Source of the DNA: a virus
Length of the DNA: 39,011 nt
Direction: 5' to 3' (one strand)
IMG/VR virus record: IMGVR_UViG_3300028577_000024
Span: 1 to 39,011 of that record
Every line of letters begins with the position of its first letter. Position 1 is the stretch's first letter. The position numbers and the translations under genes are program-made. The notes below the pieces were generated by a model. The model had not been told where the DNA came from. It saw only the letters and a program-made list of their open reading frames with translations, and did not search any database. This document shows positions 6,661 to 15,789 of the stretch, piece by piece.

Positions 6661-7845
6661 CTAGTACCTCGCGTCGAGCTTCAGACGCGCGTTCGTGTTT
6701 GCGGCCATCATGCAGGAGCCCGCACCAGCCGTCAGACCGCTCGCGGTGGTCACCGCGAGCGACGCAGTCTTCTTGGAGGTCTGTCCGCCGGTGAGCGTGA
6801 TTGCCGTACAAGCAATGCCGCTCCCAGTCGCGCTGTACACGCTCCAGTCACTGGCGGCCGAAAGCGAAAGCGAAGGGATTACGCGCATTTCCACGGGCAG
6901 GGGCAAATTGTAGATGCCGTTCGTGGTCGCATACGTGAACCCGGCTGCGGCCTGGTCCGCGGCGGCAGTCCCGCCGTACACCTGAAGGTAGCGCTTGCAC
7001 AGCTCGAGCTCGCGGTGGAAGGTGCGGCGCGCGAAAGGCGTCCCCGTGCCCCCCAGCTCGAGTTGGACGTCTGCCATCCGGTAGGTGACGTTGCCGTTTG
7101 CGGTGGGGAACGAGAACCAGACCTCGAGCCTGTCGTCTCCGCTCGACCCGAGCGTCTTTCCGACAATGTCCGCCAGAGTGACGGTCATCGTTTGATACGC
7201 CCACGAACCAGTGAACGTGAAGGCCGTGGTCGACGAGTCGACACTCGAGCTTGGCGATCCGCCGGTGCCGAAGTTCTGACGAATCCACACATTGACGGTG
7301 GCAGAACCCGTGTTGCAATTACACCAGAAGCCCAGTGTCACCTTTTGCGCGGCCGCGACGCGGACGCTCTCGATCGGCTGATTGATCGTGGTCGCGCCGG
7401 AGCCGGCGACGGCGACCGCCAGCTGCATGAAATATCGCGGCTCGCCATTGCCGCTGCCGAGAGGCTGGCCGATCGTGAACGCCTGCTGAGAGGCCGTCGC
7501 GGTCGCGCCGGAGCCGAGCGTCAGGTACCACTGATCCAGCTCATATCCGGTGGCGGAAAAGGATGTGCCCAGCTGCGCGACGCCGAAGTCCCCATTCAGA
7601 ATGAGATTCTTGTCAGAGCTTCGGTTGGACCAGTTAAGGGTTCGATTCGTGGACAGGTCTCCACCGCCGCCCACGCCCGAGTCGCCCGTGACCGTGCGAG
7701 TTGGCTGAACGGCGGCCGCCGCGGCGGTCGTCGCTCCATCGGCGATCGCCTTCACCGCGATCATGTTGTTTACGACGTTTTGATTCCAGATCGCGGCGGT
7801 GATGATGTCCCCGGAGACCTGCACGACGGGAGCGACGTAGGCCAT
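6661..7845 (-). CDS. Tail fibre / receptor-binding-like structural protein
   Basis: 394 aa. The N-terminus (VSGDIITAAIWNQNVVNNM) is typical of the virion-attachment end of many phage tail proteins. The body is Gly/Ser/Thr-rich and beta-like with a carbohydrate-binding-module feel (NLILNGDFGVAQLG, FTGSWAYQTMTVTLADIVG, RMADVQLELGG). After these, RELELCKRYLQVYGG is a segment I recognise from phage fibre-like proteins. It probably contacts the host surface. TAATG overlap with the upstream gene. Specificity cannot be read from the sequence. Confidence 0.7.
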   Translation of the reverse strand: MAYVAPVVQVSGDIITAAIWNQNVVNNMIAVKAIADGATTAAAAAVQPTRTVTGDSGVGGGGDLSTNRTLNWSNRSSDKNLILNGDFGVAQLGTSFSATGYELDQWYLTLGSGATATASQQAFTIGQPLGSGNGEPRYFMQLAVAVAGSGATTINQPIESVRVAAAQKVTLGFWCNCNTGSATVNVWIRQNFGTGGSPSSSVDSSTTAFTFTGSWAYQTMTVTLADIVGKTLGSSGDDRLEVWFSFPTANGNVTYRMADVQLELGGTGTPFARRTFHRELELCKRYLQVYGGTAAADQAAAGFTYATTNGIYNLPLPVEMRVIPSLSLSAASDWSVYSATGSGIACTAITLTGGQTSKKTASLAVTTASGLTAGAGSCMMAANTNARLKLDARY

Positions 7846-8297
7846 TACGCGGTCACCCCTCCGTCAGAGTCGCCGTGCTCCGCGTTTTCGCGCAGCAGGT
7901 CGGCGATGCTCTCGTTCGTCCAGTTCCGCATCGTTGGCGCGGGACGCTGCATCAGGATGCGCTCGATGCGCGTCACGTCGTTGACCTCCGGCCAGATCAC
8001 CTGTGTCCAGCGGCCGCCGAAGCGGCTCTGCAAGCACGACACGCACCAGAACGCGTGTCGCGTGCGATACGCGGGCTGTGCGCCCGAGCACGTCGGGCAG
8101 CGCACGATCCACCGTCCGGCGTTCACTTCCGCCTGCACCGCGACGGGGGCGAACTCCTGGGCTTCGATGAACGGCAGGCACTGCGCCGCCGTGACTCTGT
8201 CATAGCCCGCGGTAATGAGCGCCACGAGCCACTCTTCGAGACGATGGCCATCGAGCTTGTCCTCGAGTGTGATGATCTTTCCCAGAGGTTGCGTCAT
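7845..8297 (-). CDS. Zinc-ribbon protein in the tail operon
   Basis: 150 aa from ATG 8297, which overlaps the stop of the upstream minor tail gene (ATGA); the longer in-frame start is ignored. A Cys4 ribbon is plain: CPTC, then CVSC about 17 residues later. N-terminal part helical (EDKLDGHRLEEWLVALITAG), C-terminal part RIERILMQRP and NESIADLLRENAEH. Function unknown; it might be a chaperone or bind metal within the tail tip. Confidence 0.7.
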   Translation of the reverse strand: MTQPLGKIITLEDKLDGHRLEEWLVALITAGYDRVTAAQCLPFIEAQEFAPVAVQAEVNAGRWIVRCPTCSGAQPAYRTRHAFWCVSCLQSRFGGRWTQVIWPEVNDVTRIERILMQRPAPTMRNWTNESIADLLRENAEHGDSDGGVTA

Positions 8298-9556
8298 ACG
8301 AGGATCGTCCCTGTGTCGAGCGCCGCGGTGCCCAGTACCCAAAACGGATCCGGCGCGGATGAGAGAATGACTCGCATTTCCCAGCGGTAGGGCTCGATCG
8401 TGTAGTCGTGCTCGAACCCCTGAACGATGTAATCGTGCGAGATGGTCGACCCCTTGTCCGGGCGGCGAACGAGCGTGACGCGCTGCATCAGATCGAGGGC
8501 GATCAGCGTGGCGGTGGCCAAGTTCGGATCGGTCATCTCGAACGCGATCGCGTCCACACGCAGGCGCGGCGATCGGCGGGACAGCATTTCGTACACGGCC
8601 CGGTTCTGGAGCTGCGAAAGTGTCACCGCGTCGGTCGATCCGAAGTCGTACGGCCGCGTCAGATAGTTGGTCTGGCTGGTCGCGTCATTGACCGTGGTGA
8701 TCGGAGTGCCGTCGGCGGTGGCGCCGTCGATCTGGTTCACGATCTGCTGCTCGTCGTAGGAGAGGTGTAGACCGCTGCGCTCCGCGCCCAGGTAGTTCAG
8801 CTCGCCCGGCCCGTCGCCGAGAACCGCCTGCGGCGTCGACCAGGTGCTGCTCGCCATGATCGACTGCAGGCAGTTGAAGATCAGGATTCCGTCCGCGCGC
8901 ACGTACACCGCGCCGCCGTCGAGCGTGGCGACGGCGCGCATGAAGTCCAGCGCGTTACCGGTGTACGTCGTCGCCTGGAGCGTCATCCCGCCGGAGTCGA
9001 CGACGCTGGGGAATGGCGAGCCGATCGCGGACAGGATCGCGGCGATGCGCTGGCCGGCGGTCTGCTGAGGGAAGGTCCGCGCCTTGATCTGCGCCAGCTG
9101 GTAGTAGCGGAACTGGTCGACCGCCGTGAGCGAGAGATCGCCGCCCTGGGCGGTGAGCCAGTTCGGATCCCAGTTCTGGACGACGCCGCGGAAGATGCGG
9201 CTCGATGCCGGAGCGACGCCGTAGAGCGTGCAGTCGGCCGAGTCCAGGTGCGATGCGTCCAGCGTGAACGGCGTGGCCAGACCATCCGAGATCCATTGGA
9301 TGTCGAACGGCATGAATGGAATTACTTTGTTCGCGTACGGCCCCAGCGTGTTCAGGGGCGTGAAGCGCGCATCCGAGTTCTCGAGCACCACCGTCACCGT
9401 GGAGGACTCGATTCGGTTCAGGTCCAGCGAGGCGCCGGAGCGCACGTGGATCTCTTTGACGTATGCGGAAATATCAACCCATTGGGTAAACGACGGCTCG
9501 CCAGCGCCGGGGGCGACGCCGGGAGCGATGCGCACGCGCTGGCCCGGGACGCTCAC
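8294..9556 (-). CDS. Minor tail / tail-tip protein
   Basis: 420 aa from GTG 9556, overlapping the stop of the second tape-measure gene. The sequence is beta-rich, with motifs typical of siphovirus distal-tail or baseplate hub proteins: an early WVDISAYVKEIHVRSG, an SSTVTVVLENSDARFTPLN stretch, FRGVVQNWDP, and a late HDYTIEPYRWEMRVILSSA. The order tape measure, minor tail, fibre is canonical. It probably forms part of the tip ring. No protease or lytic domain was seen. Confidence 0.75.
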   Translation of the reverse strand: MSVPGQRVRIAPGVAPGAGEPSFTQWVDISAYVKEIHVRSGASLDLNRIESSTVTVVLENSDARFTPLNTLGPYANKVIPFMPFDIQWISDGLATPFTLDASHLDSADCTLYGVAPASSRIFRGVVQNWDPNWLTAQGGDLSLTAVDQFRYYQLAQIKARTFPQQTAGQRIAAILSAIGSPFPSVVDSGGMTLQATTYTGNALDFMRAVATLDGGAVYVRADGILIFNCLQSIMASSTWSTPQAVLGDGPGELNYLGAERSGLHLSYDEQQIVNQIDGATADGTPITTVNDATSQTNYLTRPYDFGSTDAVTLSQLQNRAVYEMLSRRSPRLRVDAIAFEMTDPNLATATLIALDLMQRVTLVRRPDKGSTISHDYIVQGFEHDYTIEPYRWEMRVILSSAPDPFWVLGTAALDTGTILV

Positions 9557-12198
9557 GTCTTGATCCCCGTTCCCGAGTTGCGGTTTTGGATGCCGATCAG
9601 GCCGCGCCGAACGATCTGCGTCAGGTCGGTGTTCGAGAGCACGCTCCCGCCCACGTGCAGGTGCACGTGCACGTCGCCGGAGCGGGAGGACGCGGCCGGC
9701 GGCGAGCCGCGACCGCCGCCGCCGCTCATTCCCAGGCGATTGAGCGGGATGATCGCTTCCGGGCCGGCCTCGCCGACGAGGGCCAGCATTCCGCCCGGCT
9801 TGTCGACGATGCCGCCGTTCGCGAAAGCGGGGAAGGAGCCCGGCTGGACGCCGTACCCGCCGCCCGGCGCGAGGCCGGAGCCGCCGGGGTCCCACCACTC
9901 CCGCGTTCCGCCGTTCGGCAGGTCGTTGTAGGGGTTGCCGCCGGCGGTGCCGAGGCCGGAATACCAGTTCGACCCGGCACCGCCCGCGGCCCCTGATGGA
10001 GCCGTCGGCAGCTTGACGGGCGTCTGGCCGCCGGCGGCGGCGGGGATCGCGATCGGCGCCGGCGCTCCGCCGGCGCCGTTCATGACCTGGACGGTGTTGG
10101 GGTCCATCGAGCCGATACTGCCGGCGCCGCCGTCCTTGACGACCTGCACCCCCCAGTTCGTGGCGCTGGATCCGTTCGCGCCTCCAGGAGTCCCCGCGGG
10201 GGCTCCCTTGAGCACCTGCGGAGGCGTGGGATACTGCTGCTGCAGGTCGGCGGGTGACGGGAATGCGGCGTCCACGTTGAAGAAACCACCCGGAGTTGAG
10301 GCCGATTTCTGCATTGCTGCGCTGATCGCCTGCGCCACCTGGCTGGCCCATTGCGGGATCCAGTTCGTGAGGAAGTCCGTCAGCGACGTCTTCATCCGGC
10401 CCAGCGAGTCGGATCCGTACTGAACGGTTTGGTCCCAAAGCGTCTTGGCCTCACCGAAGGCATTGCTCAGCAGGTTCTTGACGTCGTCGTAGTAGGTACC
10501 GAACGCGGCTTTCGCCGCGGCATCCAGCAGCCCCCCGAGGCCCGAAGCGACCTGGGAGACCGACGTGACCGCCGCCTGCACCTTCGCGGAGATCGCGTCC
10601 CAGGCGGTCGACGTCGCCGACTTGATGCTCTCCCACATCGAGGACATCGTGGTCGACAGCGACGTCAGCATGGCAGAGGCCTTCGCGGAGATCGCGTCCC
10701 ACGTCGAGGCCAGGCCGGAGGCCAGCGCGGACGTGACGCTGAGCACCGTGCTCTTGATCGTGGTCCAGTTCGTGGCGATGAGCGCGATGGCGGCGACAGC
10801 CGCGGTAACGGGCCCGGCGAGACCCAGGAAGGCCGCGCCGATCGCGTCGACCGCCGTCAAGACGCCGGCGCCGATGGTGGCGATACTGCCCAGGCCCTCT
10901 GCGCCGGCGACGGCGGCGGCCGCTCCCTCCACTGCAACGGCGTCGGTTGCGAACAGCGCCGCGACGCTGTCCAGCGCAGCCCCCAGCGTGGCCTTCAGGC
11001 CGATCGCGGAGGTCACCACGCTGTTGAAGCCGATGACCAGGCCGCCCAGGGCGATGAGGGCCGGGCCCACCGCGGCCGCGACGCCCGCCATGACCACGAT
11101 CGTGTCCTGGACCGGGGCGGGCAATGCGGCGAAGGCGTTCACCAGATCGGCGAGGACCTGGATCGCCGACTGCGCGATCGGGATCACCTGGTTCACGATC
11201 ACGTTGGTGATCGCGGTGCCGAGCGGGGCGAGCGCTTCCGTGATCTTGTTTCCAAGTATTTGGAAATTATCGGAGAGCGTGCGCGAGGCGTCCGCCGCGC
11301 GGTTGATGCTCCCCGGCGCTCCGTCCAGGACGGACCTGAGCCCCTCGAAGTCGAGCGCTCCGCGGCGAATCGCATCGGCCATCACCGTCGCGTTCTTCCC
11401 GAGCTTTTCCGCCGCGAGCTGCTCCGCCTGCGTGTCGGTCGGCGCGTTCTTGATCTGCTCGAACAGGTCCTTGAGCCCGGTGCTCATGTCGACGCCCGAC
11501 TTCGCGAACTCGGCTTCGGCCTTCTTGAGCGACTGGATCACCGTGTCCGCGCTCACGCCGGCCTTCTCGAGCTGCCCGAGGAGCAGCGCGGAGTCGGTGA
11601 GTGAGAGGTGCATGCCGCGCAGCGCGGCGCCCCCGCTGGTGAGGTCGTCCGCGAGCTGCTGCACCCCGACGCCCGTCTTCTGGGAGATCGCGAACAGATC
11701 GTCCAGCGCGACGCTCTGATCCTGGGTCGCCACGCCCCAGTTCGCGAAGGCCTGCTGCGTGCTCACGATCAGCGGCCCGACGTCGCTGCCCGAGATCTTC
11801 GCGAGGTTGAGCATCTGTTCGGACATGCCCTGCAGTGCATCGCCGGTCAGGCCCGCGCGCTGGTGCAGGTCCGTGATCGCGGTGGCCGCCTCCGAGGCCG
11901 TCACCGGCAGGTCGCCGTAGACCTTCTTGAAGACGTCCCCGAGCTGCACCAGGTCGTCGCCGGTCGCGCCCGTCCCGTTGCGGATCTGGTTCATCGCGCC
12001 GGCCATCGTCTCGGACGCGGCGACCGCCGCGCCGCCCAGCCCGACGAGCGGCGCCGTGATCGCGGCGGAGAGCGACTTGCCGGCGGAGACGCATTCCTTG
12101 CCGAACGCGTCGACCGACTTGGAGGCCTGGAGTACGCCCTTCTCGAAGTCCGACAGGTCGACCCCGAAGCGCAGCAGTAGATTTCGGGCGGACCCCAT
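9553..12198 (-). CDS. Tape measure protein 2 (shorter paralogue)
   Basis: 881 aa from ATG 12198, which overlaps the stop of tape measure 1 (TGATG). The N-terminal ~330 residues have the TP901-type tape-measure core: GVDLSDFEKGVLQASKSVDA, ATAITDLHQRAGLTGDALQ, LSLTDSALLLGQLEKAGVS. Several hydrophobic segments follow (~400-540), then helical Ser/Ala-rich repeats, a Gly/Pro/Ala linker and a C-terminal ALVGEAGPEAIIPLNRLG, a signature often seen at tape-measure ends. The core is clearly related to the upstream protein (GLTGD, SLTD/SLAD, LLGQLEKAGV / LLAQLERAGV). Such proteins set tail length and are ejected ahead of DNA. Having two is unusual. Confidence 0.85.
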   Translation of the reverse strand: MGSARNLLLRFGVDLSDFEKGVLQASKSVDAFGKECVSAGKSLSAAITAPLVGLGGAAVAASETMAGAMNQIRNGTGATGDDLVQLGDVFKKVYGDLPVTASEAATAITDLHQRAGLTGDALQGMSEQMLNLAKISGSDVGPLIVSTQQAFANWGVATQDQSVALDDLFAISQKTGVGVQQLADDLTSGGAALRGMHLSLTDSALLLGQLEKAGVSADTVIQSLKKAEAEFAKSGVDMSTGLKDLFEQIKNAPTDTQAEQLAAEKLGKNATVMADAIRRGALDFEGLRSVLDGAPGSINRAADASRTLSDNFQILGNKITEALAPLGTAITNVIVNQVIPIAQSAIQVLADLVNAFAALPAPVQDTIVVMAGVAAAVGPALIALGGLVIGFNSVVTSAIGLKATLGAALDSVAALFATDAVAVEGAAAAVAGAEGLGSIATIGAGVLTAVDAIGAAFLGLAGPVTAAVAAIALIATNWTTIKSTVLSVTSALASGLASTWDAISAKASAMLTSLSTTMSSMWESIKSATSTAWDAISAKVQAAVTSVSQVASGLGGLLDAAAKAAFGTYYDDVKNLLSNAFGEAKTLWDQTVQYGSDSLGRMKTSLTDFLTNWIPQWASQVAQAISAAMQKSASTPGGFFNVDAAFPSPADLQQQYPTPPQVLKGAPAGTPGGANGSSATNWGVQVVKDGGAGSIGSMDPNTVQVMNGAGGAPAPIAIPAAAGGQTPVKLPTAPSGAAGGAGSNWYSGLGTAGGNPYNDLPNGGTREWWDPGGSGLAPGGGYGVQPGSFPAFANGGIVDKPGGMLALVGEAGPEAIIPLNRLGMSGGGGRGSPPAASSRSGDVHVHLHVGGSVLSNTDLTQIVRRGLIGIQNRNSGTGIKT

Positions 12199-15100
12199 CA
12201 GGATCGGCTCCCTGGCGGCGCTTTCGGAGGTGCGGTGGCGGCGACGAGCGGCCCATAGGGCTGGCTGGGCGGAGGAAGGATCCGAGACGCCCACACCACG
12301 TTGCCCTGAGCCTCGGGTGCGATGTGCGTGCCGACCTGCACGATAGGCGTGCCGTCGGCGGTGAGGGGCGTGCCGGCCGACCAATACCCGCGGTTGTCGT
12401 TGATGTCGCTCGACGCGTAGCTCGCGGCCTGGACAGGGCCCGGCGTACCGCTCGCGGGGCCGGCGACCCAGCCAGGCCCGGAGAGCGCGGCCGTCGACGC
12501 GACGCTGCTCGACCCGCTATCGATATCGGCCGCCTGCTGGGCGGCCGATGTCATGTCATACGTGGCTCCAGTTGCCGGATCGACAAGTTCGCTCCCCGGG
12601 CCGTCGGCGAATTGGAGCGTCGCCAGCCAGTCGTTGCCGGGGTCGCCCGTGCCGGCGGCATCGGGAAACGGAACCGGCCCATAGGGCTGGCTGGGCGGAG
12701 GAAGGATCCGAGACGCCCACACCACGTTGCCCTGAGCCTCGGGTGCGATGTGCGTGCCGACCTGCACGATAGGCGTGCCGTCGGCGGTGAGGGGCGTGCC
12801 GGCCGACCAATACCCGCGGTTGTCGTTGATGTCGCTCGACGCGTAGCTCGCGGCCTGGACAGGGCCCGGCGTACCGCTCGCGGGGCCGGCGACCCAGCCA
12901 GGCCCGGAGAGCGCGGCCGTCGACGCGACGCTGCTCGACCCGCTATCGATATCGGCCGCCTGCTGGGCGGCCGATGTCATGTCATACGTGGCTCCAGTTG
13001 CCGGATCGACAAGTTCGCTCCCCGGGCCGTCGGCGAATTGGAGCGTCGCCAGCCAGTCGTTGCCGGGGTCGCCCGTGCCGGCGGCATCGGGAAACGGAAC
13101 CGGCGCCGGCGAGCCCGCGGAAGCGGGAACGCTGGCGCTTGCGCCGACCGGCGCGACGCGCGCGGGGGACGCCGGCGCCGGAGGCGCGGGCGCTGCCGGA
13201 GAGCTCGTCGGTCGCGCGGATCCCGCACCGCTGGGCGCCGGGGCGGGCGCGGGGGACGCCGGCGCCGGAGGCGCGGGCGCTGCCGGAGAGCTCGTCGGCC
13301 ACGGAGTCCCCGTCCCGCCGGCCTGCTGGTTGATGTGGTTCACCGCGGCTTCCCACCCGGCCTGAGCCGCCTTAATAAGGTCCTCCGGGAGGACCAGCAT
13401 CGAGCCGGCGAAATCGCCGTTCACCAGCTGCTGCTGGCTCTCGAGCTGTATCCAGTACTCGTCCTCGCTCTCCGCTGGGCCGAACTGCGGCGGCGTCCAC
13501 GTGGGGTTCATCCACGAGCCCGCCGTCGGATCCGGCCCGAACTGCGGCGGCGTCCACGTGGGATCCATCCACGTCGGCGCGACCGGCCCGAGGCCCGCGA
13601 ACTGCGGCGGCGTCCACGTGGGGTTCATCCACGAGCCCGCCGTCGGATCCGGCCCGAACTGCGGCGGCGTCCACGTGGGGTTCATCCAGCTGCCGGCGGT
13701 CGGGTCGGGCCCGAACTGCGGCGGCGTCCACGTCGGATTCATCCAGGAGCCGGCGATTGGGGACGGGCCGAACTGCGGCGGCGTCCAGGTCGGATCGATC
13801 CCGCCACCCGCAGGCATCGGTGTGATGTTGGGCATCGGCCCGAATGCCCACCCGGCAGTCGACTGTCCCATCTGTTTCTGTAACTGACTCTGCCAGTCGT
13901 ATCCGCCGCTCCCACCCGCCGGCGGCGCGGGCGACGGCGGAAGAGGCGGCGGGGGCGGAAAGCTCGGCAGCGCCACGCTCAGCGGCGGCACGGGCGGCAG
14001 CGTCGTGACGCCGGCATCGTTCAGCGGGGCGAGCGCCGGCAGGCCCGGTAGCGAAAGCACAGGCAGATCCAGGGTCGGCCATGGCGCGGGGTTCGCCCCG
14101 GGGGGCGCGAGCGCAGCCAGCGCCGGCGCGGCTGTGGCCGGCGCTGCGAGAGCTCCCGCGCGCGCGGAGACCGACTGCGCCGCCTTCGACGCGGCGGCGT
14201 GAGCGCTGGTCAGTGACGATCCCGCGCTGCGGATGACCGCGGGAACGTCGGAGCCGCCGGCGCCCGGCAGGCCGGACTGGAACGCGTGCACCGGCGCGGC
14301 CGCCGCGCCGATCGCCGGGAGCAGGGCGGCGAGCGCGGCGGCGACGACGCCCAGGGCGCCGGCGGCGCGCACTCCCGCGGCGAGCAGCCCGGCGATCGCC
14401 GACGCCACCTCGCCGACGAACAGGAGCCCGGGCCCGACGATCGCGACCACGCCGGCCAGGATCACGGCCGCCGACACGAGCGCGGGCGGCAGGGTGGCGA
14501 TCTGGCGAGTGAGTTGCCCGAACGCGTCCACCATCGAGCCGGCGCTCATCACGACGGCGTTCATCGCGGGAACGAGCACGCGCAGGATCGCGTCGCCCAG
14601 AGGCAGCAGGGCCGCCTGCAGCTGGAGCCACAGGTCCTGCACGGCGCGCGTGAGCGTCGCGACCGGACCCGCGTCCGGCACCGCTCCGCCGGCGACGCCC
14701 GACACCTGCCCGATCGCGAGCGCGCCGCGCCGGATCGCCTCGGCCAGGATCGGCCCGGCGCGCTGACCGAACGTCTCCATCGCGAGCCGCGTGGCTTCCT
14801 GGCCGGGAGCCGCCCGCCGGATCGCGTCGATCTGCGCACGCAGCGCGGCCGCCGCGTCGTGCGCGCCCTCCTTCGAAAGCTTGGTCAGCGCGGTGCGAAG
14901 GCCGGTGATCGCCGTGGCCGTCGGCACGCCGGCGCGCTCGAGCTGCGCGAGGAGTTGCGCGCCGTCGGCGAGGGACAGGCCCGCGAGCCGGAACACGGGG
15001 GCCGCATCGGTCAGGCTCTGCGCGAGCCCCATGATTCCGCCGCTCGCCACGCGAGCCGAGTCGACCAGCCCGGTCATCGCGGCGGAGACGTCGCCGCTGG

Positions 15101-15563
15101 AGACCCCGAAGGCCTTCATCAGCCGGGCGAGCGCTTCCGCGGCGGGCGCGATCTGGGCGCCGCCCGCGCGCGCGACGCGGATCGCGGCGTCCGCCGCTTG
15201 CTGCAGCTGGTCGCCGGTGAGCCCCAGGCGCTGATTCAGGATCGAGACGGCTTCGGCCGCCTCCTGCACGCCCGCGCGCGTGTCCGTTCGTACGAGTTCA
15301 AACGTGTTCGCCAGCCCCGCGAGCGCTTCGCTTGCGGCACCGGTCGACGCGGCGATCAGGCGCGTCGCCTCCTTGTGAGCGCTCGCGGCCTTGACGGCGG
15401 GAACGGCGAGAAGGAGGATCGGGCCAGTGAGGATGCCGGCGAGCGCCGCGCCGAGGTTCGTGAGCGCCCCGCCCAGCGCAGCGATGCGCTCGCGTGCGGC
15501 ATCGATGGGCGCGGAGAAGAGGTCCGAGGCGGCCTTGCCGCGTACAGTCAGCTTGGGCGCCAC
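12198..15563 (-). CDS. Tape measure protein 1 with internal repeats
   Basis: 1121 aa from GTG 15563, chosen for GGAGGT 7 bases upstream; GTG 15587 is an alternative. Order: helical N-terminus (DLFSAPIDAARERIAALGGA), TP901-like core (~60-300; ILNQRLGLTGDQLQQAADA, LAQLERAGVPTATAITGLR), hydrophobic segments (~340-420), a long Pro/Ala region, six copies of a WTPPQF-centred ~20-aa repeat, an Ala/Pro stretch, and two identical 142-aa units at the C-terminus produced by a perfect 426-bp DNA duplication. The frameshifted chaperone upstream is the expected neighbour. The C-terminal half is unlike ordinary tape measures. Confidence 0.85.
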   Translation of the reverse strand: MAPKLTVRGKAASDLFSAPIDAARERIAALGGALTNLGAALAGILTGPILLLAVPAVKAASAHKEATRLIAASTGAASEALAGLANTFELVRTDTRAGVQEAAEAVSILNQRLGLTGDQLQQAADAAIRVARAGGAQIAPAAEALARLMKAFGVSSGDVSAAMTGLVDSARVASGGIMGLAQSLTDAAPVFRLAGLSLADGAQLLAQLERAGVPTATAITGLRTALTKLSKEGAHDAAAALRAQIDAIRRAAPGQEATRLAMETFGQRAGPILAEAIRRGALAIGQVSGVAGGAVPDAGPVATLTRAVQDLWLQLQAALLPLGDAILRVLVPAMNAVVMSAGSMVDAFGQLTRQIATLPPALVSAAVILAGVVAIVGPGLLFVGEVASAIAGLLAAGVRAAGALGVVAAALAALLPAIGAAAAPVHAFQSGLPGAGGSDVPAVIRSAGSSLTSAHAAASKAAQSVSARAGALAAPATAAPALAALAPPGANPAPWPTLDLPVLSLPGLPALAPLNDAGVTTLPPVPPLSVALPSFPPPPPLPPSPAPPAGGSGGYDWQSQLQKQMGQSTAGWAFGPMPNITPMPAGGGIDPTWTPPQFGPSPIAGSWMNPTWTPPQFGPDPTAGSWMNPTWTPPQFGPDPTAGSWMNPTWTPPQFAGLGPVAPTWMDPTWTPPQFGPDPTAGSWMNPTWTPPQFGPAESEDEYWIQLESQQQLVNGDFAGSMLVLPEDLIKAAQAGWEAAVNHINQQAGGTGTPWPTSSPAAPAPPAPASPAPAPAPSGAGSARPTSSPAAPAPPAPASPARVAPVGASASVPASAGSPAPVPFPDAAGTGDPGNDWLATLQFADGPGSELVDPATGATYDMTSAAQQAADIDSGSSSVASTAALSGPGWVAGPASGTPGPVQAASYASSDINDNRGYWSAGTPLTADGTPIVQVGTHIAPEAQGNVVWASRILPPPSQPYGPVPFPDAAGTGDPGNDWLATLQFADGPGSELVDPATGATYDMTSAAQQAADIDSGSSSVASTAALSGPGWVAGPASGTPGPVQAASYASSDINDNRGYWSAGTPLTADGTPIVQVGTHIAPEAQGNVVWASRILPPPSQPYGPLVAATAPPKAPPGSRS
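12249..13100. repeat. Perfect 426-bp tandem duplication inside tape measure 1
   Basis: 12249-12674 and 12675-13100 appear identical base for base, and the unit is 142 codons, so the frame is kept. It encodes two identical copies of a unit that includes VPFPDAAGTGDPGNDW, YDMTSAAQQAADIDSG and SSDINDNRGYWSAG. No divergence means a very recent duplication or an assembly artefact. Confidence 0.85.
13483..13803. repeat. Six degenerate ~60-bp repeats encoding WTPPQF units
   Basis: Six copies of a ~57-60 bp unit containing GAACTGCGGCGGCGTCCA (plus strand) encode NPTWTPPQFGPDPTAGSW-like units, with one shorter variant copy (GLGPVAPTW). The copies vary at synonymous and some non-synonymous positions, so this array is older than the 426-bp duplication beside it. 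Confidence 0.85.
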
Positions 15564-15567
15564 ATCA

Positions 15568-15789
15568 TCACCTCCGCCTTCGCGCACTCCCCGGCGCCGC
15601 GCGGGCCGCGCGCCGCTCCTCGATCTGGCCTTGCAGGGCGCGCGCCTGGTGGAAGGCGGCCCAGCGGGAGATCTCGCTCGCGCTCATCCGCTGCTCGAGC
15701 TCCTCCACCGTCATCCCGCCGAGCTGGAGCGCCAGCATGTGGAGGAAGACCTCCTCAGCTGCCTGGGGGTGTCTCCGGGGGTCCCCCAT
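15568..15789 (-). CDS. Tail assembly chaperone, downstream (GT-like) frame
   Basis: Frame of 73 aa with FLHMLALQLGGMTVEELEQR and SASEISRWAAFHQARALQ, the pattern of the second half of siphovirus tail chaperones (lambda GT-like). It overlaps the end of the 16168-15755 gene and lies +1 (equivalently -2) relative to it. The overlap contains GGGGGACCCCCGG, in which slippage at CCC-CCG onto CCC-CGG, or a -2 slip on the G run, would fuse the frames. It could also start at its own ATG 15789. The stop lies just before the tape-measure start. Confidence 0.75.
   Translation of the reverse strand: MGDPRRHPQAAEEVFLHMLALQLGGMTVEELEQRMSASEISRWAAFHQARALQGQIEERRAARAAPGSARRRR

Noticed and set aside
10351-11604. 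Long rightward frames opposite tape measure 2
   Set aside because: No domain-like sequence; shadow of the tape-measure gene.
12249-13803. CRISPR-like array from the repeated sequences
   Set aside because: Repeats are coding, in frame and without unique spacers between short identical repeats.
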